Assembly: GCA_021815405.1 (NCBI GenBank) | Contig: JAKAGV010000008.1 | Location: 62,001 to 126,000 of the forward strand | Origin: Bacteroidota bacterium | GTDB taxonomy: Bacteria; Bacteroidota; Ignavibacteria; Ignavibacteriales; Ignavibacteriaceae | Length of the DNA stretch: 64,000 nucleotides | Reading direction: 5' to 3' | Shown here: positions 1-9,662 of the stretch, piece by piece | Numbering within the stretch: the stretch's first letter is position 1 | How the letters are laid out: every line of letters starts with the position of its first letter | Notes under the pieces: model-generated | What the model saw: the letters and a program-made list of their open reading frames with translations, nothing else | The model's database searches: none | Told to the model about the DNA's origin: nothing | Program-made: the position numbers and the translations under genes

Positions 1-841
1 AATTGCCATTTAAATCAAAAAGTTTTGTAGTTGTATGTTCCCATTGATTAGGGAAAAATGTTGAGTAAAAACTATTTGCACCAAACTTTTTATCGTTATA
101 ACCGAACAGCAAATTTATATTGCTGTTGCTGCTGGTAATGGATGCACCGTATGTGAAATCGGTTATGTCAAATTCAGTGTTGTGCATGTAACCATCAGAC
201 TTCTGCCTTAAAAAAGAAATATGATTACTAAATATGCCAATCGGCATTGAAGCATGAATTAAACCGTCATAATATCCATTCTGTCCCCCGCTTGCTTCAA
301 GAGAAAGTGACTTGGTACTACCCTTCTTTGTAATGATATTTATAATTCCACTGAATGCATTTGCACCATAAACACTTGAACCGGGACTTTTTAGGATTTC
401 TATTCTCTGTATGTCATCCAAAGTTACAGGTAAATTTAAATTATGATGACCTGTCTGAGGATCACTCATGGGAACGCCATCAATCATAATTAAAGTTTCT
501 TCGAAAGTGCCGCCTCTGATACTTACATCCCCTTGAACGCCGTCAACTCCGCGCTGTTCGAAATCAACTCCCCCAGTATATTGAAGCAAACCCTGAACGC
601 TGTTTACCGGCGCATCTTTAATTTCTTGCGGACCAATTACAATAACATCACTTGTTAAGTCAGACAAAGTCATTGGAGTTCTGCTTGCCGTGACTATTAC
701 ATCGTTCAACTGATATTCCGGCAAGACTTGTGCTTTAGTAAAAGCATTCGAATAAAAAAGTATAAGGATAAATAAATAAAAGAATTTTATCTTGAAAGAA
801 TTAGAATTGAGAAAAGACTTTTTAGGTAACCGACTAATCAT
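1..841 (-). CDS. TonB-dependent outer-membrane receptor, N-terminal part (cut by window start)
   Basis: Reading the minus strand from the ATG at 841 gives an open frame to the window edge, about 280 residues. It starts with a basic, hydrophobic signal peptide (about residues 1-38). A TonB-box-like stretch (NDVIVTASRTP) follows, then a plug domain with the usual features: DVSIRGG, an IDGVPM loop, RIEILKSPGSSVYG and AFSGIINIITKKG. The first barrel strands come next. This is the family that imports cobalamin, siderophores or colicin-like ligands across the outer membrane, and the plug is closest in feel to BtuB/CirA-type receptors. The substrate cannot be told from this part. No cobalamin or TPP aptamer is visible in the 153 bases upstream. 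The gene lies downstream of the histidine kinase on the same strand and may be a separate unit. Confidence 0.9.
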   Translation of the reverse strand, partial: MISRLPKKSFLNSNSFKIKFFYLFILILFYSNAFTKAQVLPEYQLNDVIVTASRTPMTLSDLTSDVIVIGPQEIKDAPVNSVQGLLQYTGGVDFEQRGVDGVQGDVSIRGGTFEETLIMIDGVPMSDPQTGHHNLNLPVTLDDIQRIEILKSPGSSVYGANAFSGIINIITKKGSTKSLSLEASGGQNGYYDGLIHASMPIGIFSNHISFLRQKSDGYMHNTEFDITDFTYGASITSSNSNINLLFGYNDKKFGANSFYSTFFPNQWEHTTTKLFDLNGN

Positions 842-994
842 ATTGTTAGTAATCTTTGTTGAATAGATTCCCAACAATAAACATAACTTTTTATCGGTTA
901 TGCGATCTGGCTAACAAAATTTTAAATATAATATTACTGTAAGCTAAGATTTGTAAATGTATCTAACTTAAGGAATAAAAATACATAAGATTAA

Positions 995-3900
995 TTACAT
1001 TTGAAGAGTAAATATCCTATCCAAAGAATCCATCATCTTCTCACGGAATATCGGTTTCGAAATAAAATCCGTGAAGCCGGTGGCGATAAACTTTTCTTTA
1101 TCTCCAGGAAGCACATAAGCCGTTACAGCAATGATAGGAATGTTTTCATAATTCGGCATTTTGTGAATTATCTTAAGCGCATCAAGACCGTTGTATTCTC
1201 CCTGAAGATTTATGTCCATGACGATAAAATCAAAATGATCACTATCAAGTAATGGTAAGGCTTCTTCAAAACTGACTGCAAACTTAATTTCCTTAAGCTC
1301 TTTCATCTGAACTTTAAAAAGAATTTGAGAATCAACTTGGTCTTCAATATATAGGCAGGATAATGATGAAATGTTTAATCGTTCATTTGTTGAAGCAGTC
1401 AACTTAACATTTACAGGCGGCTGAGTATCTTCTAAATTATTTGATTCCTTTTCTTCAAAATTTAAAGGTGCAGACTCTTCAGTTATTTTTGCTTCTATTG
1501 GTTCGAAATCATCTTTCAGATCCTCCATACTATTTTCTTTGACTTGCTCAAAGTCCATAGTATTTAATTTGGTTTCTTCCGGAATTACTTCTTCAGGCTC
1601 TTCTTCCTTTACTAATGAAGTGATGTCTATGGGGAAAAGGAAACCATAATCCATTTTTTCGTTTGATTGAATAAAAACCTGGAACTTACCTTTTAAAATA
1701 GACAGCAGGTTTCTTATTAAGCGTAAGGTCAGTTTGGAAATTCCGTAATTTTTTGAAACAGCATCATTTTCTTGTTCAAATATTGCTTTCAAACTATCAA
1801 GCAAATATTTAGAAACACCAGAATAATTATCTTTGCAGGAAATGATAAAAGTTCCGTCATCATTTTGATAGGCAGAAAAATAAATTTTCTTCTCTTTATT
1901 TAATTGAATAACCGTCCTCATTACCAGAGAAACCAGATTCTGGAATTTCTGTTTATCGGAATTAAATTTAAGTGATGATGAGATTTTCCCATAAGCGAAC
2001 TCAATATTTTTAGCACTTGGAATTTCCTTAAATTCATTATGCAATTGATCAATCACTTCAGTAATACTTATCTCTTCAGGTTTCAATTCATAATTATTTT
2101 CTTTTATGCTTGAATATTCGATGATCGAGTTCATTATATTCAGCAGCCTTGAGCGGTTCTGATTTATTATATCTACGGCTTCTTTTTGATCTTGTGTAGG
2201 TACAGTTATGCTATCTGCTATTTCCTGAACAAAGCCAAGGATAACATTTATAGGAGTTAATATCTCATGAAATAAATTCGGGAGGATGCTAAATTCCTGC
2301 TGCTCTATCTGCGGCTCTACTGCTGGATTTGGTTGTTGAATATAAACTTCCTTAATGACTTCTTTTACTTTTTCTGTAACATGCGGAGTTTTTTCAGGCT
2401 TGCATATAATGCTAAACTCTTCAACTTCACCCTTATAGTTCATTACCGGATAAGCAGTAAGCTCTACAGAAATAAATTCACCGTTTTGCTTCTTTAACTC
2501 TGTACTAATAGTAACTGCTTCTTTTAAATATGATTGAAATACCGAAGAGTTTACAGTCCCCCGGTCATCATTTTTAACAAGAGCATTAAACGAGGAATTT
2601 TCAATTTCTTCTTTAGAATAACCAAGTATCTTTTTTACAGAAGGATTTACAAAAGTAATCAGCCCGATATTGTCTGTAACAAACAGGAGATCATCAGTAT
2701 TATCAAAAGCAATTCTGAAAAGCTGGTTTTTCGTTTCAAGTTCTAAATTATGTGTAACATCCCGGATAATATTAAAATGTGCATCTTTTTCTTTATACTT
2801 AAAATTAATCTTGCTCAATTCTACAAAAATATATGAGCCGTCTTTTTTCTTATGTTTATAAGGACCAGAGAATTTTCCTACTCGTGCAGCAAGCTTGGAA
2901 GAATCAAGCAACGTTTGAATATCTTCAGGTGTATATAAATCAGTCAAATCCATTTGAAGGAATTCATCTTTTCTGTAGCCGTAAAGGTTTAATGCTGCAT
3001 TATTAACCTCAATGAACCTAAGATTTTCTGTGTAATATATGAACATAGGTTCAGGATTATTTTCAATTAGTATCTCAAACATTCTTCCTCTAGAATTAAT
3101 TATATTTTCTAAATTTTCCTCTGTTTTAATATTTTCAATCAGGACTGCAAAACCTTTTGGCTCACCATTATTGTCGGAAATTTTATTTAATGTTATTTCT
3201 TGTTTTCCTATGCCGGTTTTGTTCAGATTATTTTGGATTTCAATCTCAAACTTTTCCGAAGCAGATTGTTGATCCAAAAATTGCCGGATTTTTTCTATTA
3301 TGCTAAAAGAAAATATCTGTCCATAATTGAAATTCCTGAAATCAGAAATTTCACTTAAAAATAATTTACTAAATTCTTTGCTTTGATGCTGTATTATTCC
3401 TTCGTTATCGAAAACTGCCACAGCTTTCGGAAAATTATCTAAAAGATTATAAAATTGCACATTCAAGTCTTTATCGGAATGATTTGCCGTAGACTTTTCT
3501 TTAGGCTGCGCAATACCTACTAATGCGATAACATTATTATCAGAATCGCTTAGCGGGATTTCAATAGTTTGATATTTCTTCGGATCAGCAATACCTGCAA
3601 ATGGAAATCCTTCGAGAACAATACAATTAAGAGTCCCGATTATATATTTTTCGATTGAATTATAAAACTCAACAAGATAAGCAGGCAAAAACGATTTTGC
3701 CGGTTTGCCTTCAATTTGGAAAGGCTTTACTCCAAGATTTTCAGCCAGCTTATTATTTGCAAGCACATAAATATCATTGTTATCCTTCAGCCAGAACATC
3801 TCTTCGAGTTTGTTTATCTCTTTTGTTATCTTTTCTTTGCCAATAAAAGTAAACGGATATAGAGATTTTATTTGTTCAATAATCTCAATTAATAATTTGT

Positions 3901-4357
3901 CAGAAATAATATCTTGAGGTTTTAAAGTCTCTACTTTTATATTTGTAACTTCCCTGATGTCTAACTTAAATTCTTGTTTACGAAATGTACAAAAGATGAA
4001 GACTTCGTTTTCTTCACTATAAGAATTAATAATAACAAAAGCATTAAATTCAGCCCCGCTTTTAAGGTCCAAATGTACATTTTCTGAAACTGGATTATTT
4101 CCTGTAAAAACTTTTTCAATTAGGTCACTCAGTCTTCCGATAGATTGATCGGTGAAAAGATCAAAAATATTCTTTGAAGGAGATTTGATTGAAAAAAGTA
4201 CTTCAGCATTCTTGTTTAGCGATAGGATTTCCCCATTGTGATCGATTACTATAAACGGATCAGATATGTTGGAATTCAGAGAATTAAAAAGTGCATTATT
4301 TATTTTGCGAACCTGTTTCAACTTTTTCCCATAAATACTTTTTTCTTTTATAGACAA
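995..4357 (-). CDS. PAS-domain hybrid histidine kinase with degenerate ATPase domain and receiver domain
   Basis: A 1120-residue cytoplasmic signalling protein with no obvious membrane segment. Several PAS-like domains are visible (about residues 20-125, 180-290, 300-410, 425-535 and 545-655). A charged linker leads to a HisKA dimerisation domain with an intact H-box (HEILTP, H697). The following ATPase region (about 795-915) is recognisable but has lost the N-box asparagine, the DxGxG motif (NYSG in its place) and the GLGL lid (NYGIS). An acidic linker (915-990) leads to a receiver domain (about 998-1115) with complete machinery: E1005-D1006, phospho-acceptor D1048, T1079 and K1101. It follows the polysaccharide locus by 42 bases on the same strand, so it may be co-transcribed with it and act in its regulation. 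Autophosphorylation is doubtful; it may work as a phosphorelay scaffold or depend on a partner kinase. Confidence 0.88.
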   Translation of the reverse strand: MSIKEKSIYGKKLKQVRKINNALFNSLNSNISDPFIVIDHNGEILSLNKNAEVLFSIKSPSKNIFDLFTDQSIGRLSDLIEKVFTGNNPVSENVHLDLKSGAEFNAFVIINSYSEENEVFIFCTFRKQEFKLDIREVTNIKVETLKPQDIISDKLLIEIIEQIKSLYPFTFIGKEKITKEINKLEEMFWLKDNNDIYVLANNKLAENLGVKPFQIEGKPAKSFLPAYLVEFYNSIEKYIIGTLNCIVLEGFPFAGIADPKKYQTIEIPLSDSDNNVIALVGIAQPKEKSTANHSDKDLNVQFYNLLDNFPKAVAVFDNEGIIQHQSKEFSKLFLSEISDFRNFNYGQIFSFSIIEKIRQFLDQQSASEKFEIEIQNNLNKTGIGKQEITLNKISDNNGEPKGFAVLIENIKTEENLENIINSRGRMFEILIENNPEPMFIYYTENLRFIEVNNAALNLYGYRKDEFLQMDLTDLYTPEDIQTLLDSSKLAARVGKFSGPYKHKKKDGSYIFVELSKINFKYKEKDAHFNIIRDVTHNLELETKNQLFRIAFDNTDDLLFVTDNIGLITFVNPSVKKILGYSKEEIENSSFNALVKNDDRGTVNSSVFQSYLKEAVTISTELKKQNGEFISVELTAYPVMNYKGEVEEFSIICKPEKTPHVTEKVKEVIKEVYIQQPNPAVEPQIEQQEFSILPNLFHEILTPINVILGFVQEIADSITVPTQDQKEAVDIINQNRSRLLNIMNSIIEYSSIKENNYELKPEEISITEVIDQLHNEFKEIPSAKNIEFAYGKISSSLKFNSDKQKFQNLVSLVMRTVIQLNKEKKIYFSAYQNDDGTFIISCKDNYSGVSKYLLDSLKAIFEQENDAVSKNYGISKLTLRLIRNLLSILKGKFQVFIQSNEKMDYGFLFPIDITSLVKEEEPEEVIPEETKLNTMDFEQVKENSMEDLKDDFEPIEAKITEESAPLNFEEKESNNLEDTQPPVNVKLTASTNERLNISSLSCLYIEDQVDSQILFKVQMKELKEIKFAVSFEEALPLLDSDHFDFIVMDINLQGEYNGLDALKIIHKMPNYENIPIIAVTAYVLPGDKEKFIATGFTDFISKPIFREKMMDSLDRIFTLQM

Positions 4358-4398
4358 ATTTAAGCAATTTGCTTTTCATAAATACATCCAATACAAAA

Positions 4399-5382
4399 TT
4401 ATTGAGACGGAGTTTGGACATAAACTTCATTCGACCACGATGAGTCAATTCCGGAAATTGCTTTTACTCTATAATAATATCCTGTTGAAGGAGTAAGCCC
4501 GTTAGCACTGTCAACAAATTGATTTGCATTCTTATTTGCCAAACCGGCAGTTATGTAATTTGACCAGGTATATCGTCTTTCAATCTTAAAATAATTTTCT
4601 CCGATAACATCATCATTCCATGATAAAACAATTTTTGTGGAGCCGGCGGCAACCGCCTTTAATGCAGTCGGAGGCGCAATTGAATGAGTGGCGCCGTCGC
4701 CATAAGTATTTATTTCATAACTAAAGTTAGAAGTTCCGTATTTATTCAGCGAACGGATTTTATAATAATAAACAGTTGTATCGGCAGCATCATCGTCGTT
4801 AATGTTATAAGTCCCTGGAGGGGCAACCAACTTAAGCATATAACCTCCGTAGAAACCGCGTTTTCTCCAAATTTCATAGCCTGTTTGACCAGCGGCAGTA
4901 GAATCTTTCCACGATAAATTTAATACATTGTTATCTACCCTTAACAGAGAAAAATTATATGGAGTAACAGGCGGAACTCCGGTTATCAAAACATTCTTAA
5001 TAGTGTCGCTTCTTGCTGATGAGCCATCTTTGTCATAATAGATTAGGAAATAGCTTATACGACTGTTTATGTATGTTGAATCGAGTGTAAGCGGAATTGT
5101 AGGTTTTGAACCGTCGCTATTTGCAGGAGTCCATTTATTAATTGCTCCGTTAATATAAAGTTCAACAGCGTATACTCCCATATCGGTAGAAACATTATAG
5201 GAAATATCTGTTCCAGCATAAGCGACCGTATCATTCGACTTCGGGCTGCTTATCTTAACCGCCAGTTTACTGGATGAGGAAGAAGAAGAGCTGGATGGAT
5301 TTAGAAACAGATCGGTACAGCCGGAAATGAAAACAAGCATCGTAGAAAACAAGAGTGCAATATAATAAGACTTCTTTCCCAT
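4399..5382 (-). CDS. FN3-domain lipoprotein of the polysaccharide locus
   Basis: A 327-residue predicted lipoprotein. The signal peptide ends in a lipobox (FISGC, lipid-accepting C22), followed by a run of nine serines as a flexible tether. An Ig-like domain (about 40-130) and two fibronectin type III-like domains (about 140-230 and 235-325) with typical hydrophobic and Tyr patterns make up the rest. No catalytic motif is seen. It sits 12 bases after the deacetylase-like gene, so it is very probably the last member of that operon. An envelope-anchored adhesion or polysaccharide-binding role is an inference from domain type and neighbours. Confidence 0.8.
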   Translation of the reverse strand: MGKKSYYIALLFSTMLVFISGCTDLFLNPSSSSSSSSSKLAVKISSPKSNDTVAYAGTDISYNVSTDMGVYAVELYINGAINKWTPANSDGSKPTIPLTLDSTYINSRISYFLIYYDKDGSSARSDTIKNVLITGVPPVTPYNFSLLRVDNNVLNLSWKDSTAAGQTGYEIWRKRGFYGGYMLKLVAPPGTYNINDDDAADTTVYYYKIRSLNKYGTSNFSYEINTYGDGATHSIAPPTALKAVAAGSTKIVLSWNDDVIGENYFKIERRYTWSNYITAGLANKNANQFVDSANGLTPSTGYYYRVKAISGIDSSWSNEVYVQTPSQ

Positions 5383-5394
5383 TGTTTTTACCGC

Positions 5395-7293
5395 TTAAAC
5401 ATTTGGGACTAAGTAATCGAAATAATAAGTACGGGATTCTCCAGATTGAAGGTCATTCAGGTAAACATAAATGGTTTTCTTTGCCTTATTGTATTCATAC
5501 TTAGCAGGCAATGTACCTATTATTTCGGTACTAAGAGTAATATCTTTTGCAGGCTCGCTCATTTCAACTTCTACAACCAGATTGTTAATAACGTGCTTAC
5601 CAGGATTTGAAACTGTTAAAGCTATTCTCGTTGTACCTCGTTGATTTACTCTTACCTCAACATAATTTCTGCGAGCCCACCAATTTTCTACCTGAGATAA
5701 AGTAGTTATCCAAAAACCTTTTCTCTTAAGATCATCAACTACTTTTTTTACCACCCCTACATTCGAAGGCAAACACTGGTATTCAGTATGAAGCTTGAAT
5801 GTGTACAAGCCGCCTTCAAATAAGATACGATCGATATCTTCCTGATAAGTATAATATTGAAAATCCGGCTCTGTTAATCCAAAATCTCTAATAACTTCAT
5901 AATCATCTCTTCCGGTTTTAGAAATTGAAACAATCAGACTATCGCCTCTAATAATAGTCTTTGGGACTGATCTATCTGAAAGAGAGTCCGTAAAAATGTA
6001 TTTATAATTTCCTTTAATTGCAGAATTAATCGTGTTGGCATCATAAATTCCATAATAAGGCATAACTCCGATCACTGATTGCCCTACTGCGGTTTCAAGA
6101 ATATTTTTTGCGCTAGTCAGTTTTTCAAGTTGTGTATCATAATCATTTAATTTATTTACCGTATCATTTATCGAAGCTAAATAACCAATATCTACTAATG
6201 CACCAATTTCTCCGTATCGAGCAAGCGGTCTCACCAATCCTTTGTCTGACTGAGCTAATGAAGGATCCACAAAAAATGTAGCAGGAATTCTTTCTGCATT
6301 AAGAATTGGTAAAAGGTTATCTATATTCTGCGGGCTTTTCGAAAGCTCTGGTATTACAACGGCTGCAGCAGTATAATTTGAAGGCCAATCTCTTACAATT
6401 GCAATTGGCTGGAAAGATAGCCAACTAAGACTGTTATCAAACAGTCTTTCAAAATAAATATAATCTTCCTGTGCACCGATTACGGAATTGATTTCAAAGC
6501 CCATCCAAACAAATCTTCCTTTGCCATAAGTTCCGTATGCAATGCCTGCACTTTTTCTAATTTCGTCTCTTGAAAGTCCATTCTGAAGCTTGTAGTTATA
6601 CCAAAAGCTTGCCTGTGTTGTTCGCGGATCTAAAACTTCAACAGACATAGGTCTATCCCAAGTAGCAACTCTTAATGGAAAACCTGCTGGAATATTAGCT
6701 GTAATAGGCAAACCTCCGCGAAGTGTGTGAATTTTTGTAATCTCATCCCTTGAAATTTCTTTTGAAAACTTTAGACCAAATACTTCGGATAAAAATTCCC
6801 AACCTCTCCATTTACCATCGTCTGTATACGACGCAGTTCCACTCGTTGCAAATACACTTCCACCATTCTTAAGATATTTCTTAAGCTCAATAATTTCTTT
6901 GTTACTCAAAGACTTTGAGCCCGGCAAGATAATCAACTTATATTTTTTTTCTAATCCGAGTTCAATTGTTGAATCTGCTATTATATCATAAGAATAACCT
7001 GCAGTAGAAAGAAATTTTTTCCATGTTGATATATTATCTGCAAGCCAAGTACTTCCTTGAGGAAGCATATTCTCGGTATACTTTGAATATAATATCGCAA
7101 TAGTGGGTTTTTCGCCATAGAAAATCTCTTTTATTGCTTTCGTATCCGGAAGTAATTCGGCTGTACTAAACCTTCCGTAAACACCACGAAGAATAAAGAG
7201 GTAGATTAATACTGCTCCTATAAGTATTATACCACCAAGCAAAATTATTAGACCTTGATTAACTCCCCCGGTCTTTTTAGTTGCTACCGCCAC
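5395..7293 (-). CDS. Membrane-anchored glutamine-amidotransferase-fold + pseudo-polysaccharide-deacetylase protein
   Basis: A 632-residue protein with one N-terminal membrane helix (about 13-36) and a large extracytoplasmic part. Residues 60-290 look like a class I amidotransferase/ThuA-type Rossmann domain (LIILPGSKSLS, GGSVFATSG, GRFVWMGFEIN). Residues 300-545 follow the order of a NodB-type polysaccharide deacetylase barrel, including ATFFVD and a late FKLHTEY motif. The first-motif Asp-Asp pair (AAVVIPE there) and the metal-binding HxxxH (GEIGALVD there) are missing. A beta-rich tail occupies 550-632. In Pga systems PgaB deacetylates the polymer; here that chemistry seems lost, leaving perhaps a binding or guiding role. 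The start overlaps the end of the upstream small membrane protein gene by 10 bases, which supports one operon. Confidence 0.72.
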   Translation of the reverse strand: MAVATKKTGGVNQGLIILLGGIILIGAVLIYLFILRGVYGRFSTAELLPDTKAIKEIFYGEKPTIAILYSKYTENMLPQGSTWLADNISTWKKFLSTAGYSYDIIADSTIELGLEKKYKLIILPGSKSLSNKEIIELKKYLKNGGSVFATSGTASYTDDGKWRGWEFLSEVFGLKFSKEISRDEITKIHTLRGGLPITANIPAGFPLRVATWDRPMSVEVLDPRTTQASFWYNYKLQNGLSRDEIRKSAGIAYGTYGKGRFVWMGFEINSVIGAQEDYIYFERLFDNSLSWLSFQPIAIVRDWPSNYTAAAVVIPELSKSPQNIDNLLPILNAERIPATFFVDPSLAQSDKGLVRPLARYGEIGALVDIGYLASINDTVNKLNDYDTQLEKLTSAKNILETAVGQSVIGVMPYYGIYDANTINSAIKGNYKYIFTDSLSDRSVPKTIIRGDSLIVSISKTGRDDYEVIRDFGLTEPDFQYYTYQEDIDRILFEGGLYTFKLHTEYQCLPSNVGVVKKVVDDLKRKGFWITTLSQVENWWARRNYVEVRVNQRGTTRIALTVSNPGKHVINNLVVEVEMSEPAKDITLSTEIIGTLPAKYEYNKAKKTIYVYLNDLQSGESRTYYFDYLVPNV

Positions 7294-7790
7294 CTTAAAG
7301 CTCCAACTTCCTTATCTTCTTTTGCAGGCACATAACCCTCAGAGGTATATTTCATAAACTTGGAATCAACCGCTGATTTTTCTTCCGCGGTTAATGGAGT
7401 ATATGCACTTGGTACTTGCTGCTGCCGGACTTGTTGGCTTTGCGATCTTTGATACCCGGCAGTAGTTGGCTGCCCATAAAGTGTATAAGGCTGCGGCTTT
7501 GGTGTAAATCGCGGCTGCATTGGTCTTTGCGCTTCCTGCTGTTGAATAATAATTGGCTGACGTTCTATGTATACCGGTTGAGAAGCAGCTTTTTGCGGTT
7601 CGGTTTGTTTTACTGAAGGTGCTGCTGCCGGTGTTACAAGCTCTGCTTTAACTTCTGTTGCCTGGGGAACAACCGCAGCCTGTCCTTTCCTCTCTCTTAC
7701 TTTATAGAGAATATAAGCGCCAATTGCCAGAAGAAAGGTGCTTATAGTCGCTACCAGAATTATAGTTGACAAAATAGGAATAAGTTCCAT
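7284..7790 (-). CDS. Small bitopic membrane protein, Gln/Pro-rich, of the polysaccharide locus
   Basis: A 168-residue protein that I do not recognise as a named family. One N-terminal membrane helix (about 5-30) ends in a basic KVRERK stop-transfer stretch. A long low-complexity cytoplasmic or periplasmic region rich in Q, P and A (about 40-130) follows. The short C-terminal part is more ordered and contains SAVDSKFMKYTSEGYVPA. The gene lies between the GT2 synthase (27 bases upstream) and the deacetylase-like gene (10-base overlap). It may be an accessory subunit, as PgaD is for PgaC, although PgaD has two helices. Its N-terminal 36 residues resemble the 37-residue peptide encoded at 29951. 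Confidence 0.7.
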   Translation of the reverse strand: MELIPILSTIILVATISTFLLAIGAYILYKVRERKGQAAVVPQATEVKAELVTPAAAPSVKQTEPQKAASQPVYIERQPIIIQQQEAQRPMQPRFTPKPQPYTLYGQPTTAGYQRSQSQQVRQQQVPSAYTPLTAEEKSAVDSKFMKYTSEGYVPAKEDKEVGALRWR

Positions 7791-7817
7791 TACTTACCTC
7801 ATAATGATTATTAAAAT

Positions 7818-9221
7818 TTATGCTTTTGCTGAGCCAACTCTCTCGAGTTTTCCCCATGACATTCTTATACCAATGAACTCTTCGATAGTTGACATAGCTT
7901 TACAAATATCTATAATAAGAATAAAAAACATTCTATAAATTATTGAATATCCGACTAGACGAAATTCTTCCTTCTCAACAGCTATACAATAAAGTGCAGT
8001 AACTAAATCAAGAAGAGCCAATCCCGCCCACCAGAAGAAAATCAATGATGAAAAACCGAAAGCAATAGCAGCAATTATAAAGAACAGATTTGCAGCAATG
8101 TTCATTGCCGGCCAAATTAAAGCTTCATAGAACATTGTCCACAAAATAAAGGTATCACCAAAATTTATGCTCGGATTAAACATTAGCTTTTTATGTTTTC
8201 TTATTGATTGGATAATACCTCTTGTCCATCTATATCTTTGCTTTAACAACTGCTGCAATTTTGCCGGTGCTTCTGTAAACGAAATTGAATTCGGTTCGTA
8301 ATAAATTTTCCATCCGTTAGCAAGAATTTTAAGCGTTAGATCGGCATCTTCAGCAAAGGTATCGCTTGAATAATATCCTGCTTCTTCAATAGCCTTTTTT
8401 CTAAAGAATCCAATAGGTCCAGGAATTATATTAACAAGGCGTACAAAACTCTGAGCGCTTCTTGCCATATTAAGACCTTCAATATATTCCAGTGCCTGAA
8501 GATCTGTAAATAATTTTCCTCTGTTAAGAACCTTAACATTACCTGCAACTGCACCGATCTCTCTATTTGCAAAATGACGAACTGCAAGCTTTACTGAATC
8601 AGGCGATAACTGCGAATCGCCATCCATACAAAGAACTATTTCAGCCTTTGACAATTTTATTCCAGCATTAAGTGCTTTGGCTTTACCGCCATTAGGTTTG
8701 TTAATTAGTGAAACCTTAACATCAGAGTATTTGCCTTTCTGATATCCCACCATAGTTTCGGCAACTTTTTTAGTTTTGTCGGTCGAGCCGTCGTTAATAA
8801 CAATAATTTCATAATTCGGATAATTAAGCTCTAGAAGCGATTTAATGGAATCGAGAACAACTTTCTCTTCATTATAAACAGGAACAAGAATGGAAACAAA
8901 TGGAAAGTATCCGCCTAATGGAACATCATAAGTATACTGATTGATATAGAGATAAGCCATCAAAAGAATGGCAAAATATCTGAATAGGAGGATGAACAAG
9001 AATATAACTAGTGCAACGATTGTAGAATATTCTAAAAGAGATTTTACATCTAAAACTGTTTTCGGCAAAGTATAAATTATTACAAGAATCAGGAAAAGAG
9101 AGATAGCACCATTAATGAGAATCCTCCGTAAATATCTCTGAGAGCTCCCGTTAGTTTGAGATTCGGCTTCGCCGTTTTCCAGGAGAATTTCGGTTCGTTT
9201 TATTTCTTGATTTAATTCCAT
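7818..9221 (-). CDS. Processive family-2 glycosyltransferase (polysaccharide synthase, PgaC/BcsA-like)
   Basis: A 467-residue inner-membrane synthase that would polymerise nucleotide-sugar units and pass the chain across the membrane. Two N-terminal helices (about 33-52 and 66-92) precede the cytosolic GT-A domain (about 105-340). All processive GT2 motifs are intact: D144 (NDGST), the DxD pair D200/D202, E291-D292 (EDADL, the TED equivalent) and Q328-R-Y-R-W332. Three to four C-terminal helices (355-450) would form the channel. There is no PilZ domain, and the length fits PgaC/IcaA-type synthases better than full BcsA. It is the core enzyme of the 4399-15663 locus. The sugar is not determined: poly-GlcNAc is suggested by the size and deacetylase-like neighbour, a glucan by the nearby GH9 enzyme. 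Confidence 0.9.
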   Translation of the reverse strand: MELNQEIKRTEILLENGEAESQTNGSSQRYLRRILINGAISLFLILVIIYTLPKTVLDVKSLLEYSTIVALVIFLFILLFRYFAILLMAYLYINQYTYDVPLGGYFPFVSILVPVYNEEKVVLDSIKSLLELNYPNYEIIVINDGSTDKTKKVAETMVGYQKGKYSDVKVSLINKPNGGKAKALNAGIKLSKAEIVLCMDGDSQLSPDSVKLAVRHFANREIGAVAGNVKVLNRGKLFTDLQALEYIEGLNMARSAQSFVRLVNIIPGPIGFFRKKAIEEAGYYSSDTFAEDADLTLKILANGWKIYYEPNSISFTEAPAKLQQLLKQRYRWTRGIIQSIRKHKKLMFNPSINFGDTFILWTMFYEALIWPAMNIAANLFFIIAAIAFGFSSLIFFWWAGLALLDLVTALYCIAVEKEEFRLVGYSIIYRMFFILIIDICKAMSTIEEFIGIRMSWGKLERVGSAKA

Positions 9222-9662
9222 TATGCATTAGATTATTATTGAACCCGGTAAAACAATTATAATGCCATTTGAAGCATTATTTTACAGCATATAAAAGGCT
9301 TTTTCTAATTAACTAATGTTACACTTTAAGATTAAATAAAAGTCTGTATCAAATTAACTCAAATGAAAAATACCCTTGTAAAAGTAATTTCAATAGGATA
9401 ATTGATTCATAAAATTTTATTGAAAATGCAGCATTCTCGGCACCGGGTTTTCGGCACAAGTAAAACAAAAAATAGTTTTAATTAGAGTTTAAAAAATATA
9501 ATGAAATAATAAAAAATCATATCCCGTATGTCGTGCAACAACTCTAGGATAATGAATTAAAATCAATCTGCCTAATCAAAAAAATTTATTGTCTAAAGAG
9601 ACTGAGTTTTATAAATAAACTCGAATTGCATTGTGATATGAAATTAGCTGGTTAAAAATTAA
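9222..9662 (-). promoter_or_regulatory. 441-base non-coding gap inside the polysaccharide locus
   Basis: No plausible gene is seen. The stretch is very AT-rich and probably carries the promoter of the GT2-led half of the locus. Two copies of TCGGCAC occur close together (about 9434 and 9451). A weak GAGTTT/AAACTC hairpin (9604-9622) lies just past the end of the TPR-barrel gene and could contribute to termination, but it has no clear T-run. I see no known riboswitch. Confidence 0.4.

Noticed and set aside
842-994. Possible cobalamin riboswitch before the first TonB-dependent receptor
   Set aside because: No B12-box or the expected long folded leader is present in the 153-base gap; only short weak hairpins occur.
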